The notes under the pieces: model-generated
What the model saw: the letters and a program-made list of their open reading frames with translations, nothing else
Database searches by the model: none
Told to the model about the DNA's origin: nothing
Origin: Arthrobacter crystallopoietes
GTDB lineage: Bacteria > Actinomycetota > Actinomycetes > Actinomycetales > Micrococcaceae
Assembly: GCF_002849715.1 (NCBI RefSeq)
Contig: NZ_CP018863.1
Span: forward strand, 2,728,001-2,792,000
Length of the DNA stretch: 64,000 nt
Reading direction: 5' to 3'
Shown: positions 28,802 through 37,263 of the stretch, piece by piece
How the letters are laid out: every line of letters begins with the position of its first letter
How positions within the stretch are numbered: the first letter of the stretch is position 1
Made by a program: the position numbers and the translations under genes

Positions 28802-28802
28802 G

Positions 28803-29093
28803 CTAGTGCTGGGGGCCGTGGTGCACGTGCCCCCGGAACCAGTCCGTCCCGGAGACCAGCAGCCCGCCCGCGAAGGCGATGACGCCCACCATCGCCAGCA
28901 GCAGGGAGTTCCCGGCGATGCCGGCCAGCAGCAACAGGGCCCCGGCCAGCGCCATCAATGCCCCGGTTCCGATTCGGTGCCCGAAGACGAGGACCCCCTT
29001 GCCTGAGAGGGATTTCGCGAGCCGTGGATCATCTTCTTCCAACTGGTGCCCAAGCTTGTCCAGCCGTTGTCGTTCCTCATCGGATAATGACAT
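28803..29093 (-). CDS. DUF3040 membrane protein
   Basis: A 96-residue protein with the DUF3040 N-terminus (MSLSDEERQRLDKLGHQLEEDDPRLA), two hydrophobic helices and a short His-rich tail ending HHGPQH. The family is restricted to Actinobacteria and of unknown function. A paralogue lies at 35059-35331. It converges with the phosphoesterase gene, whose stop is one base away. Confidence 0.85.
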   Translation of the reverse strand: MSLSDEERQRLDKLGHQLEEDDPRLAKSLSGKGVLVFGHRIGTGALMALAGALLLLAGIAGNSLLLAMVGVIAFAGGLLVSGTDWFRGHVHHGPQH

Positions 29094-29319
29094 TTCGCGC
29101 CTCCTCGAGACCGTGCCGACGTACTATAAATTTACCGCTGTTTGGCCGGAAACGGGCAGGACCTTGTGCCCCGAGGATGCGGATCGAGCGCAATCGTTAT
29201 CGCGCCGGAGCCGGCCAAGGATAACGACGGCGGGACGTTGCCGAACCGTGACAGGTAGGCCTGCTTCACAACGCGTGCGGCGGACGATGCTTGCGCTGAA
29301 TTGGCCGAGCTGTCCCGGC

Positions 29320-29535
29320 TTAGGGTTCGCGCGGCGGGATGACCGGTCCGGGTTCCGGGATCGGCAGCGGACCTGGGCCCGGCGGCGGCGGTTCCGGCGG
29401 GTTGTCCGGCTCGGGGCCGGGCAGTGGGATCGGGAACGGATCCGGCTCACCGGGCTCGTTCGGTTTGCCGGGCTCCCTCGGATGCGGCGAGGTGGGATCC
29501 GGATCCGGTTCCGGCGGCGGCTGTGGAATAGTCAT
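29320..29535 (-). CDS. Proline-rich small protein
   Basis: A 71-residue frame from ATG 29535, with AAGGGG 8 bases upstream. Almost half of it is proline, in PEPDP, GEPDP, PPPPGPGP and PIPEP-like repeats, with no hydrophobic segment. It would be extended and disordered. Low-complexity GC-rich DNA can make spurious frames, but the ribosome site and the acidic repeat pattern on this strand favour a real gene. Function unknown. Confidence 0.45.
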   Translation of the reverse strand: MTIPQPPPEPDPDPTSPHPREPGKPNEPGEPDPFPIPLPGPEPDNPPEPPPPGPGPLPIPEPGPVIPPREP

Positions 29536-29627
29536 GGCGATGCCCCTTCTGCGCGGCCTGCAGCCAGCGTACAACCGGGATCGTGCGGCCACAATGGCTC
29601 CGCCGCTGGCCTCTTATCCACCGCCCG

Positions 29628-30623
29628 TTACAGCGCGGCGAGAAGCTCACGCTCTTCCTGGACGGTCAGTCCAGCCTTGCGCAGGCGGTCCGCTCCGGCC
29701 GCCTGCTCCCAGGCCAGCACGTCCGCCAGCGTTTCCGGCAGGGGCCGCAGCTCCAGCCCCGCCGCCAGTGCGGCGCTGTTGTCCCGGGACGCGAAACCGG
29801 CGTACTCGGGCAGCGGCAGCCACAACGGCAGGGAGCGCTCGCCGGACCAGTAGTTGACGCCCGCATCGGCCAGCCGCTGCGGCGCGACGGAAACCACCGC
29901 ACCGATGTGGCCCGCGGCCTTGCGGGCAAGCTCCAGATGCGCCGGCAGCATCATCGGCTCGCCTACCGCGTTGAACGTGCCGCTGACGTTGTGCTCTGCC
30001 GCCCGGACGAGCCAGGCCGCCAGGTCCCGGACATCGATCACCTGCGTAGCCAGCTCCGGCGCGTCGGGCACCAGCACCCTGCCGTCGGGGGCCGCCGGGC
30101 GGGCGAAGCGCAGCGGCCAGTAGCCCGTGCGGTCGGAGACATCACCAGGGCCGGCGATCAGGCCCGCCCGCGCGATGAGCGCCCTGCCGGGACCGAAACC
30201 GTCCAGCACATGCTGCTCGCAGGCAACCTTGGCTTCCCCATAGGTCTCCATCGACTCCATGACGTCCGCCTCCAAAGCCGGCAGCAGTGCGGCAGATTCA
30301 TCGGCGCCGGGGACATCGTGGCCCGCGTAGACGCTGCAGGAGGAGACGAAGATGTACAGGTCCGTGCGGCTGGAGAGGGCAGCCACCGCCCGCCGCACCT
30401 GGCCGGGCTGGCGCGAGACGTCGACGACGGCGTCCCAGGACTGCCGCGCGACGGCACCGTAGGCGTCCGGCGAGTCCCGGTCGGCGCGGAGGAAGGCCGT
30501 CCCTTCCGGCACCGGCCCCGACTCGCCCCGCGCCAAAGCGGTGACATCGTGACCGCGCCGCAGCGCCGCCGTCGTAATTTGTCCGCCGAGCCATGCCGTA
30601 CCGCCGAGTACCAGGATCCTCAT
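29628..30623 (-). CDS. NAD-dependent epimerase/dehydratase family protein
   Basis: A 331-residue extended-type SDR. It begins MRILVLGGTAWLGGQ with the GGTxxLG cofactor motif and has VDVSRQPGQVRRAVAAL and the active-site region YIFVSSCSVYAG. The later YGEAKVACE holds the YxxxK pair. Actinobacterial relatives are annotated as reductases or sugar-nucleotide epimerases without known substrate. The ATG at 30623 is chosen because the motif starts immediately after it; the ribosome site is weak, and the longer start at 30818 is unlikely. No operon partner is evident. Confidence 0.8.
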   Translation of the reverse strand: MRILVLGGTAWLGGQITTAALRRGHDVTALARGESGPVPEGTAFLRADRDSPDAYGAVARQSWDAVVDVSRQPGQVRRAVAALSSRTDLYIFVSSCSVYAGHDVPGADESAALLPALEADVMESMETYGEAKVACEQHVLDGFGPGRALIARAGLIAGPGDVSDRTGYWPLRFARPAAPDGRVLVPDAPELATQVIDVRDLAAWLVRAAEHNVSGTFNAVGEPMMLPAHLELARKAAGHIGAVVSVAPQRLADAGVNYWSGERSLPLWLPLPEYAGFASRDNSAALAAGLELRPLPETLADVLAWEQAAGADRLRKAGLTVQEERELLAAL

Positions 30624-30677
30624 GGCTTTATGCAACCCCCGATTGCCGCCGTATGGCGCCGGATTCACTGACGGTGA

Positions 30678-30878
30678 ACTTGGCGTTGCCTGAGGCACAA
30701 CGATTGGCGCGAAGACCAGCGGCGGGCCGTTGCTCAGGCCTGCAGTTCCGCCGGGATGCTGGTCTGGGTTTCCGAAGCCGACGGACAGGTGGCGGATTTC
30801 GTTGCCGTGCAGCTCCACGACGACGCCAGCATGCAGCTGCCGATCGCGAGGTACTTCAAGAAACTTTGGCCGCCATGA
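30678..30878 (+). pseudogene. Truncated GNAT acetyltransferase-like remnant
   Basis: An open stretch of 66 codons ends in TGA at 30876-30878 and reads HNDWREDQRRAVAQACSSAG, then MLVWVSEADGQVADFVAVQL and ARYFKKLWPP. The V-E-A-D-G-Q-V-x-x-F-V-A-V segment resembles the central strand pair of GNAT enzymes, but the acetyl-CoA-binding motif is absent and no good start exists. It sits in the 380-base gap between the epimerase and the alcohol dehydrogenase. A decayed gene is the best explanation; a 40-residue peptide from ATG 30756 is an alternative. Confidence 0.4.
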
Positions 30879-31003
30879 CCGTGCGGGAGTGCCACGAGGG
30901 CTTGGCCGCCTGGCCCTAGCCGGACCAGTGCGGCGCGCCTAGGCTGGCCTCAGCACGATCCACGCCGGGCGGCTCCCCGGCCTGCTTACCTGAGGTGGAA
31001 ACG

Positions 31004-32122
31004 ATGACGACATCAGCCCGGGCCGCCGTCCTGCGCGGAACGCACGAGGACTTCGCGCTTGAAGAGATCAGTCTGGACGATCCGCGGCCGGACGAGGTGG
31101 TGGTGCGCGTGGTGGCCAGCGGGGTCTGCGGCACCGATCTGGGCGTGCAGGCGGGCCATATTCCGTTTCCGCTGCCCGGCGTGCTGGGGCATGAAGGGGC
31201 GGGGATCGTGGAGGCCACAGGCAGGGCCGTCACATCCGTCAAGCCGGGGGACAAGGTGCTGATGACGTTTCCCAGCTGCGGTGTGTGCCGCAACTGCCGC
31301 TCGGGGCATCCGGCGTACTGCGTGGAGTTCCTGTCCCGCAACCTGCTCGGCGGCGAACGGGCCGACGGCAGCGCGACCATCCGCCAGGGCGATGAGGTGC
31401 TGTACGGGCATTTCTTCGCCCAGTCATCGTTCTCCACCAGGGTGCTGGCCGATGAGCGCGGGCTGGGCAAGGTGGACCCGGAGGCCGACCTTTCCCTGCT
31501 GGCGCCGCTGGGCTGTGGCATCCAGACCGGGGCCGGCGCCGTGCTGAACGTGCTTCGGCCGGCACCGGGCAGCACGCTGGCGATCTTCGGCGCCGGGGCC
31601 GTGGGCCTGGCCGCCGTGATGGCCGCGGCGCTGACCGGATCGGTGCGGATCATCGTGATGGACCTGGTGGATTCCCGACTGCAGTTGGCGAAGGAGCTCG
31701 GGGCTGCCGACGTGGTCAACAGTAAGGAAACCGACGCCGGAGAGGCGCTCGCCGAGCTGACTGGCGGATCCGGGGTCACCCACGCGATTGACGCCACCGG
31801 GAACGCCGGCGTGCTTGGTGCGGCGCTCAAGGCGCTGGCCCCGCTGGGCGAGCTGGGACTGATCGGCGCGCCCGCCGCTGGAACAACCGTCGACGTCGAT
31901 ATTAACTACATGCTCAACGGTCGGCGGATCACCGGGATCACCGAAGGCGACTCAATGCCGCAGCTGTTCCTGCCGGCATTGGTGGAGCTGGTGCAGCAGG
32001 GCAGAATGCCGCTGGAAAAGCTGGTGACGCCATACGCCTTCGCGGACATCAACACCGCTGCGCAGGCGGCCAAGGAGGGCTCGGTCCTTAAACCCGTCCT
32101 GCACTTCCGCGACGAAAGCTGA
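31004..32122 (+). CDS. Zinc-dependent alcohol dehydrogenase (aryl-alcohol type)
   Basis: A 372-residue medium-chain dehydrogenase. It has the catalytic zinc ligands (SGVCGTDLG, GHEGAG, and a later Cys in LGCGIQTGAGAVLNV), the structural zinc cluster CGVCRNCRSGHPAYC, and the NAD motif GAGAVGLAAV. The family includes aryl-alcohol and benzyl-alcohol dehydrogenases such as XylB and AreB. GAGGTGG lies 5 bases before ATG 31004. It stands alone on the plus strand, so the substrate is not given by context. Confidence 0.88.
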   Translation: MTTSARAAVLRGTHEDFALEEISLDDPRPDEVVVRVVASGVCGTDLGVQAGHIPFPLPGVLGHEGAGIVEATGRAVTSVKPGDKVLMTFPSCGVCRNCRSGHPAYCVEFLSRNLLGGERADGSATIRQGDEVLYGHFFAQSSFSTRVLADERGLGKVDPEADLSLLAPLGCGIQTGAGAVLNVLRPAPGSTLAIFGAGAVGLAAVMAAALTGSVRIIVMDLVDSRLQLAKELGAADVVNSKETDAGEALAELTGGSGVTHAIDATGNAGVLGAALKALAPLGELGLIGAPAAGTTVDVDINYMLNGRRITGITEGDSMPQLFLPALVELVQQGRMPLEKLVTPYAFADINTAAQAAKEGSVLKPVLHFRDES

Positions 32123-32294
32123 AGCGGCGCGCCGTGTTCCGGATCCGGGCCGGACACAGGTAACATCATTGCGGATTGGGGAGAGCGGAGTCACAAACCG
32201 TTAAGTCATGAGGAATTAACCTTTAACTTATCCTTTCGGCATCACCGTCATGCCAAACTGCAAGTAAGCGATCGACGATGGGGAAAAAACCATA

Positions 32295-33152
32295 ATGAGC
32301 ACAAATCCTGCCGACCGTACTAACCTGCGGCTGAAAATTGTCCTGGACACACTGGCGGAGGCGGCTGCCTCCGGCGAGGCTGCCATGGGCGGCAGCGCAG
32401 TCCTGGCGCAGGCCATCACGCAGTTGCCCTTGAACGATGCCGAAAGCGAGCTGCTCGCCGGGGGAGTCCCGCGGGGGCACAAGTCCCTGACCACTGCCAC
32501 CAGCAAGCTGGTCAAGGCCGGCTGGCTGGTCAAGAAGCGCGGCGGCTGGGTGCTGACGGACGAGGGGCTGCGCGCCGCGGCCGCTTTCCCGGATGCTGAA
32601 TCCCTGACCGACGCACTGCAGAACGGCTCGCCGGTTCCGGCTGTGGCAGCGGCTGCAGCGAAGACTTCCGGATCGAAGTCCGCGGTGGCACAGGTGGAGG
32701 CAGTTAAGCAGGCGGGTGGCCGCAAGCCGCGTGCGAAGAAGGCTGTTGCCGCAGCAGCCGAACCCACAGCGCCGGCCGCAGCCGAACCGGCAGCTCCCAC
32801 CGAGCCCGCAGCTCCTTCCGAGCCCGCAGTGCAGGCCGCCGTGGCTACCGCCGGGCAGCCTGCAGCCGTGGCGATCGCCGGTGACTTCAGCACCAAGCTC
32901 GGCGCACCGGAAAACTGGCAGCCGCATTTCGACGAGATCCAAATGGAACTGGACCAGACGGATTCGCTCTGGAAGCTGACCGCTGAACTGCCCGCAGGCT
33001 TCTACACCTACAAGGTCGCGCTGGACCGGTCCTGGGAAGAGAACTACGGCGCGTTCGGCGTCCGCGACGGTGCCAACCACGAGTTCCACCACGACGGCGG
33101 CGCCCTGACCTTCCACTACGACCACAAGACCAGGGACGTCAGCCGCGTCTAG
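32295..33152 (+). CDS. Winged-helix protein fused to pullulanase X25-like domain
   Basis: A 285-residue cytoplasmic protein of three parts. Residues 1 to about 110 form a winged-helix-like region (LTTATSKLVKAGWLVKKRGG, then WVLTDEGLRAAAAF). Residues about 120-190 are a low-complexity Ala/Pro/Glu linker with a basic RKPRAKKA patch. The C-terminal 95 residues match the X25 module of pullulanases: VAIAGDFSTKLGAPENWQPH, LPAGFYTYKVALDRSWEENY and HDGGALTFHYDHKT. X25 modules are linked to alpha-glucans or act as structural units in secreted enzymes; here there is no signal peptide or catalytic domain. A glycogen-responsive DNA-binding protein is a speculative reading. Confidence 0.7.
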   Translation: MSTNPADRTNLRLKIVLDTLAEAAASGEAAMGGSAVLAQAITQLPLNDAESELLAGGVPRGHKSLTTATSKLVKAGWLVKKRGGWVLTDEGLRAAAAFPDAESLTDALQNGSPVPAVAAAAAKTSGSKSAVAQVEAVKQAGGRKPRAKKAVAAAAEPTAPAAAEPAAPTEPAAPSEPAVQAAVATAGQPAAVAIAGDFSTKLGAPENWQPHFDEIQMELDQTDSLWKLTAELPAGFYTYKVALDRSWEENYGAFGVRDGANHEFHHDGGALTFHYDHKTRDVSRV

Positions 33153-33207
33153 CGGCATCAGATCCAGCGGATCAGACCCGCGGATCCAACTCCACTGCCC
33201 TCCGCGT

Positions 33208-33250
33208 GAGACTGCGGTGCGTTTCAGTCCCTGAAGCGCACCGCGGTCTC
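33208..33250. terminator. Bidirectional hairpin overlapping the glsA 3' end
   Basis: Long interrupted stem: GAGAC, GCGGTGCG and TTCAG on the left pair with CTGAA, CGCACCGC and GTCTC on the right, with small bulges. It covers the last codons of glsA and lies 55 bases after the X25-protein stop, so it can serve both convergent genes. Confidence 0.6.
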
Positions 33251-35038
33251 TCGCAGGTACTGGTCCTCCCGGACATAGGCATCGCGCGTGAGCGCCTTCC
33301 ACAGCTCGGCGGCAAGCCGCGGGTCCTCGGCCTGGAGATCATACAGCGAGCCGGGGCTGAGCAGCATCAGCTCCACGGGACCTTCGGCTCGAATGCTCGT
33401 CTCCTGCCGGTTGCCGCTGCCCAATGCCAGTTCACCGAAGGTCATGCCGGCGGAGAGCGTTGTCAGCGTCATCCGCCGGCCGTCAGGACCCGGCACGCTG
33501 GTACTGACCCTGCCCGAGACGATGAAGTAGATACCCCCGAAGGGCTGATTACGACGGCGGATCAGGTCGCCGTCGTCGTAATTCTTAGGCTCCATCCACG
33601 CCTGCACCGCGTTGGCGTCCTCGTCGCTGAGCGGAGACAGCGCCGGGCTGTCCGTCGCGGCCACCTTGCCGGGCAGGCTTAGCTCATCGCCGTACTTGCT
33701 AATGAGCTGGTTTTCGGTCCACTCGACGGCGGCCGTCCGGGTGGCGAAGGAGGGCACCTTGCGGTCCGCCTCCTCGAAGGCCCGCGTCAAGGTTCCGTGG
33801 GTATCGATCAACGCCAGCTCGCGCCCCTCCCGGGCAAAGCCGGCGCGCACTTCCGAAAGCAGCCGCAGGGCGACGCCGGCCGCTTCGTCCACCCGGCGGA
33901 CGTCCAGAATGACCAGTTCAACGTCCTTATCCAAAGTGGTCAGTTCGCGGACCATGGACTCGGTCCCGGCGAAGAGCAGATCCCCGTTGAGCTCGGTGAC
34001 GCGCGCACGATGGCCGTGCTTCCGGAGGAATTCAGCCGCCTCATCGTTGCGGCGGACCGCGGAGGGAGCGGCGGAGATGTCATAACTGGAGTGGATGGCG
34101 GAACGGCCGGTGCGGGCAGCGCGGACGAAATGCAGTTCCATATCCTGCGAAATCCGTCTGGCGGCCGCGGTGCCACGGACGCTTGTCCCATGCCCGTCCA
34201 ACGGCGGCGAAAATACGGCCAGCCCGATCTGCCCGGGCAGCACCGCGAGGACGCCGCCGGAGACCCCGGATTTCGCGGGCATGCCCACGGTGCTGATCCA
34301 CGATCCCGTGTCGTCATACATGCCGCAGGTGGTCATGACCGAGAGGACGCGTTCGACGCTGTGGATGTCCAGCACCTGCTCGCCGCTGATCGGATTGCAC
34401 CCGTTGTTGGCCAACGCAGTCGCCATGAGGGCAAGATCGCGGCAGTTGACTTTGACCGCGCAGGCACGGAAATGATCCTCCAGCGCGAGTTCCGGGTCGC
34501 CTTCAATAATGTCGAACGAGCGCAGCAGGTGGGCCAGCGCGCGGTTGCGGTGACCGTGCTTCAATTCGTTGGCGAAGACGCGGTCATCGAAGTCCAGTTC
34601 CCGGCCGGCGAAGGCGGAGAAGGTCTTGTGGATGCGCTGGAACCGGGTCTGGCCCCCGCGGCCCTTCACAAGGGACGCGGAGGTGATCGCGCCGGCATTG
34701 ATCATGGCATTCGCGGGCCGGCCGCTGCCTTCGGCCAGCGAGATCTCATTGTAGGCCTCCCCGGAGGGCTCGACGTCGATCTTTTCATCCACCGTTTCCA
34801 GTCCGAGATCCGCCAGCGCCAGACCATAGGTGAAGGGTTTCGAAATGGACTGGATGGTGAACTCCTGGCGCGTGTCGCCGGCTTCGTAGATGTGGCCGTC
34901 CGCCGTGGCCAGGCAGATGCCGAAGCTGTCCGGATCCGCTCCGGAGAGGGAGCTAAGGATGCTGTCGGCCGTGCCGTCCTTGAGCCCGGACAGTTCGTCG
35001 TGGATGCGCTGCAAGTAGACCTGGATGGGGGATTCCAT
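33224..35038 (-). CDS. glsA: Glutaminase A with STAS and cyclic-nucleotide-binding domains
   Basis: A 604-residue three-domain protein. Residues 1 to about 310 are a complete serine-dependent glutaminase with the SxxK motif S64-I-S-K67 in FTIQSISKPFTYG, the NAMINAGAI block and MPAKSGVSGGVLAVLPG. Residues about 335-440 form a STAS domain (LNGDLLFAGTESMVRELTTL, LVILDVRRVDEAAGVALRLL). Residues about 470-600 are a cNMP-binding/CRP-like fold (FGGIYFIVSGRVSTSVPG, TFGELALG). It converts glutamine to glutamate and ammonia. STAS and cNMP modules presumably tune activity; this architecture is known in actinobacterial glutaminases. It is monocistronic, 20 bases downstream of a DUF3040 gene on the same strand. 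Confidence 0.92.
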   Translation of the reverse strand: MESPIQVYLQRIHDELSGLKDGTADSILSSLSGADPDSFGICLATADGHIYEAGDTRQEFTIQSISKPFTYGLALADLGLETVDEKIDVEPSGEAYNEISLAEGSGRPANAMINAGAITSASLVKGRGGQTRFQRIHKTFSAFAGRELDFDDRVFANELKHGHRNRALAHLLRSFDIIEGDPELALEDHFRACAVKVNCRDLALMATALANNGCNPISGEQVLDIHSVERVLSVMTTCGMYDDTGSWISTVGMPAKSGVSGGVLAVLPGQIGLAVFSPPLDGHGTSVRGTAAARRISQDMELHFVRAARTGRSAIHSSYDISAAPSAVRRNDEAAEFLRKHGHRARVTELNGDLLFAGTESMVRELTTLDKDVELVILDVRRVDEAAGVALRLLSEVRAGFAREGRELALIDTHGTLTRAFEEADRKVPSFATRTAAVEWTENQLISKYGDELSLPGKVAATDSPALSPLSDEDANAVQAWMEPKNYDDGDLIRRRNQPFGGIYFIVSGRVSTSVPGPDGRRMTLTTLSAGMTFGELALGSGNRQETSIRAEGPVELMLLSPGSLYDLQAEDPRLAAELWKALTRDAYVREDQYLRETAVRFRD

Positions 35039-35058
35039 GGGGCCACCCTACTAGCGGT

Positions 35059-35331
35059 TCAGTTTCGACGGACCCAGTCCGTGGCCATCCGGAACATCCC
35101 CGCGAGCAGGGTGACCAGCCCGATGACGGACAGCACCGAGATGTTCGTCGAAATGCTGAACAGCAGGAGCACGGCGCCAACGAGCATGAGCTTGGCGCCG
35201 AAGCTCAGTTTCCAGCCGGCTCCGGGCTGGCGGCCCTTGCCAGACAGCGAGGCCGCGAGCCTGGGGTCTTCCGATTCCAGCTGCTGTTCCAGTTCGGCCA
35301 GCCGCTTTTTCTCCTCATCGGACAGGGGCAT
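35059..35331 (-). CDS. DUF3040 membrane protein (second copy)
   Basis: A 90-residue paralogue of the protein at 28803-29093: the same acidic N-terminus (MPLSDEEKKRLAELEQQLES, then EDPRLAASLSGKG), two hydrophobic helices and a basic end (DWVRRN). It lies 20 bases upstream of glsA on the same strand and may be co-transcribed. A short palindrome, CAGTA-TACG-TACTG, at 35394-35407 is located where its promoter should be. Confidence 0.85.
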   Translation of the reverse strand: MPLSDEEKKRLAELEQQLESEDPRLAASLSGKGRQPGAGWKLSFGAKLMLVGAVLLLFSISTNISVLSVIGLVTLLAGMFRMATDWVRRN

Positions 35332-35438
35332 GGACGGCTCCTCAAACTGGATGATGTCAGCGCGACGACCTCCGCTCTTCGGCGGCGGACCATCAGTATA
35401 CGTACTGGTTGATGTTTAGCGGCAGGTGCGGCCGGAAT

Positions 35439-36395
35439 TCACGATTTGGCCATTTCTTGTTCATCCTGCCACCAGCGCACCGTCTCTTCCGCTGCCGCCG
35501 CGAGCGGGGCAGGAGCCAGGCCCAGCAGCGCCTGTGTGTAGGACGAGTCCATGACGAACGGCTCCTCGAACTGGTAGGACATCTCCGCCAGTTCGCGGGC
35601 ATCGGCCGACAGCAGACCTGCGGCGCGTACCATCCAGCCCGGAATTGAACCTACCTTCGGCGCTGCTACTCCGGCGGCGCGGGCAAAGGCCGCCGCCATG
35701 GTCCGCTGCGTCTCCGCCGGCCCGGTGGGCGCATGCAGCACCGAGTTCCAGGCCGCCGGGTTGTTCGCGGCAGCAATCATCGCCGCGGCGAGGTCAGGCA
35801 CGTACGTGAAGGAATGCGGTATGTCCGGGTTTCCCATCACCCGGATGGTCCTGCCCGCCAGGACTGCCGACACCATGCGCTCGCCGGCGTGGGCATTGAG
35901 CGCCCGCGGGCCGAAGTAATCCGAGGCCACCATGCTCACGGTCGGCGTCTCCGAGGCGGCCCGCGTCCGAAGCAACTGCGCGCGGATGCCGGGCTTGCCG
36001 GACGCTGCCTCCCGTGAACTGTGCTCCGTCATCACGTCCTGCGGCCGGTCATAGGCGTAAAGACTTTCAGGGAAAACAACGACGGCGCCGGCTCGCCCGG
36101 CTGCCTTAAGTACCGTTTGTTCCGTGGCCGGGAGCTCGCGGGCCCACGTCTTGGCGCTGTAGGCGCTGGCATGGACGCAATGGAAGACCGCGACGCCGTT
36201 TTCGAGGGCGGCTTCGAATCCGGCCGGCTGCGAGACGTCGACCTTCCGTCGTTCTATCAGCGGGTGCTCAGGCCCGCTGCCTGAGCGGGTCAGCAAACGG
36301 ACCCGCTGGCCCTGCCCGGCGAGTTGCTCGGCCACGGTCCAGCCGATCGGCCCGGCGCCGGTGACGATGTGCAGATCTGACATTGTTTGTCCCAT
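35439..36395 (-). CDS. NAD(P)-binding NmrA/epimerase-like reductase
   Basis: A 318-residue extended SDR: cofactor motif VTGAGPIGWTVAEQLAGQG, followed by RVRLLTRSGSG and a variable active-site region (VVVFPESLYAYDRP). Start could be ATG 36395 or 36383 (MSDLHIVTG); neither has a strong ribosome site, so a leaderless or short-leader transcript is possible. It is divergent from a TetR regulator with two perfect operator palindromes between them, so it is almost certainly the regulated target. The substrate is unknown, but such TetR/SDR pairs often respond to aromatic or reactive compounds. Confidence 0.82.
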   Translation of the reverse strand: MGQTMSDLHIVTGAGPIGWTVAEQLAGQGQRVRLLTRSGSGPEHPLIERRKVDVSQPAGFEAALENGVAVFHCVHASAYSAKTWARELPATEQTVLKAAGRAGAVVVFPESLYAYDRPQDVMTEHSSREAASGKPGIRAQLLRTRAASETPTVSMVASDYFGPRALNAHAGERMVSAVLAGRTIRVMGNPDIPHSFTYVPDLAAAMIAAANNPAAWNSVLHAPTGPAETQRTMAAAFARAAGVAAPKVGSIPGWMVRAAGLLSADARELAEMSYQFEEPFVMDSSYTQALLGLAPAPLAAAAEETVRWWQDEQEMAKS

Positions 36396-36416
36396 CTCTG
36401 GAGCCTTCGAGAATCC

Positions 36417-36480
36417 GAGAGCGGTGCTCTCTCAAGCCAGAATGCGCCGCCGTGCCAAGTCCTGTCAAGAGCGGTGCTCT
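36417..36480. promoter_or_regulatory. Two TetR-type operators
   Basis: The perfect palindrome GAGAGC-GGT-GCTCTC occurs at 36417-36431, and AGAGC-GGT-GCTCT at 36468-36480, centred 50 bases apart. A half-site (GCGCTCTCTC) follows at 36492-36501. They lie between the divergent reductase and TetR genes and should bind that TetR, giving autoregulation. Confidence 0.8.
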
Positions 36481-36522
36481 CTTAGGTTGACAGCGCTCTC
36501 TCGCGGCGGCAGGGTGGAGGGC

Positions 36523-37242
36523 ATGGCTGGTACCCCGCGGGAGCGTGCACGAGAACAAACCATGACTGAAATTATCCGGATCGCCCGGGAACACTTGGCC
36601 ACCGAGGGTGCCGCAGCGCTGTCCCTGCGGGCCGTGGCGCGCGATCTTGGCGTGGTCTCCAGTGCGGTCTACCGGTACGTCAAAAACCGCGATGAGCTGC
36701 TGACCCTGCTGGTCGTGGACGCCTACAACGAGCTGGGCGACGAGGTGGATAAGGCCGTCGTGTCCGCCGGTGCGGACTACCTTGCGCAGTACAAGGCTCT
36801 GGCCAGGGCGGTTCGCGGATGGGGAATCGGCGAACCGTCCCGCTACGCGCTGCTGTTCGGCAGCCCTGTTCCGGGCTACCGTGCCCCTGCCGAACGGACC
36901 ACCGGCCCCGGAACGCGGGTGGTCCGGGCGCTGGTGGACATCATCGAGTCGGCCCATCGTTCGGGGAAGATCGCGCCGGTGGAACGGGGGGAACTGGGGG
37001 AGTCGCGGGAGCAGAGCGCGCTGCAGCCGGTTCTCGCCGATGATCTGGCCCGGATCCGCTCTGAGCTGGATTTGTCTGCTCCGGAACCGGTGGTCATCCG
37101 AGGCGTGATGGTCTGGTCCGCGCTTTTCGGTGCCGTCAGCTTCGAGGTCTTCGGGCAGTACGGGGAAAACACTTTCACCGACCCGGCCGGACTGTTCGAG
37201 CAGCATCTGGACGCCCACGTGAGGTTACTCGGACTCGAGTAG
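36523..37242 (+). CDS. TetR/AcrR family repressor
   Basis: A 239-residue regulator. The N-terminal HTH is typical: MTEIIRIAREHLATEGAAAL, SLRAVARDLGVVSSAVYRYV and KNRDELLTLLVVDAYNELGD. The C-terminal ligand-binding domain contains GEPSRYALLFGSPVPGYRAP, which fits the WHG-type TetR C-terminal domain. GGTGGAGG lies close before ATG 36523. It is divergent from the reductase gene, and the two palindromes in between are its likely binding sites. Ligand unknown. Confidence 0.88.
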   Translation: MAGTPRERAREQTMTEIIRIAREHLATEGAAALSLRAVARDLGVVSSAVYRYVKNRDELLTLLVVDAYNELGDEVDKAVVSAGADYLAQYKALARAVRGWGIGEPSRYALLFGSPVPGYRAPAERTTGPGTRVVRALVDIIESAHRSGKIAPVERGELGESREQSALQPVLADDLARIRSELDLSAPEPVVIRGVMVWSALFGAVSFEVFGQYGENTFTDPAGLFEQHLDAHVRLLGLE

Positions 37243-37263
37243 CCGGGTGCCGCCGTCGTTGTT

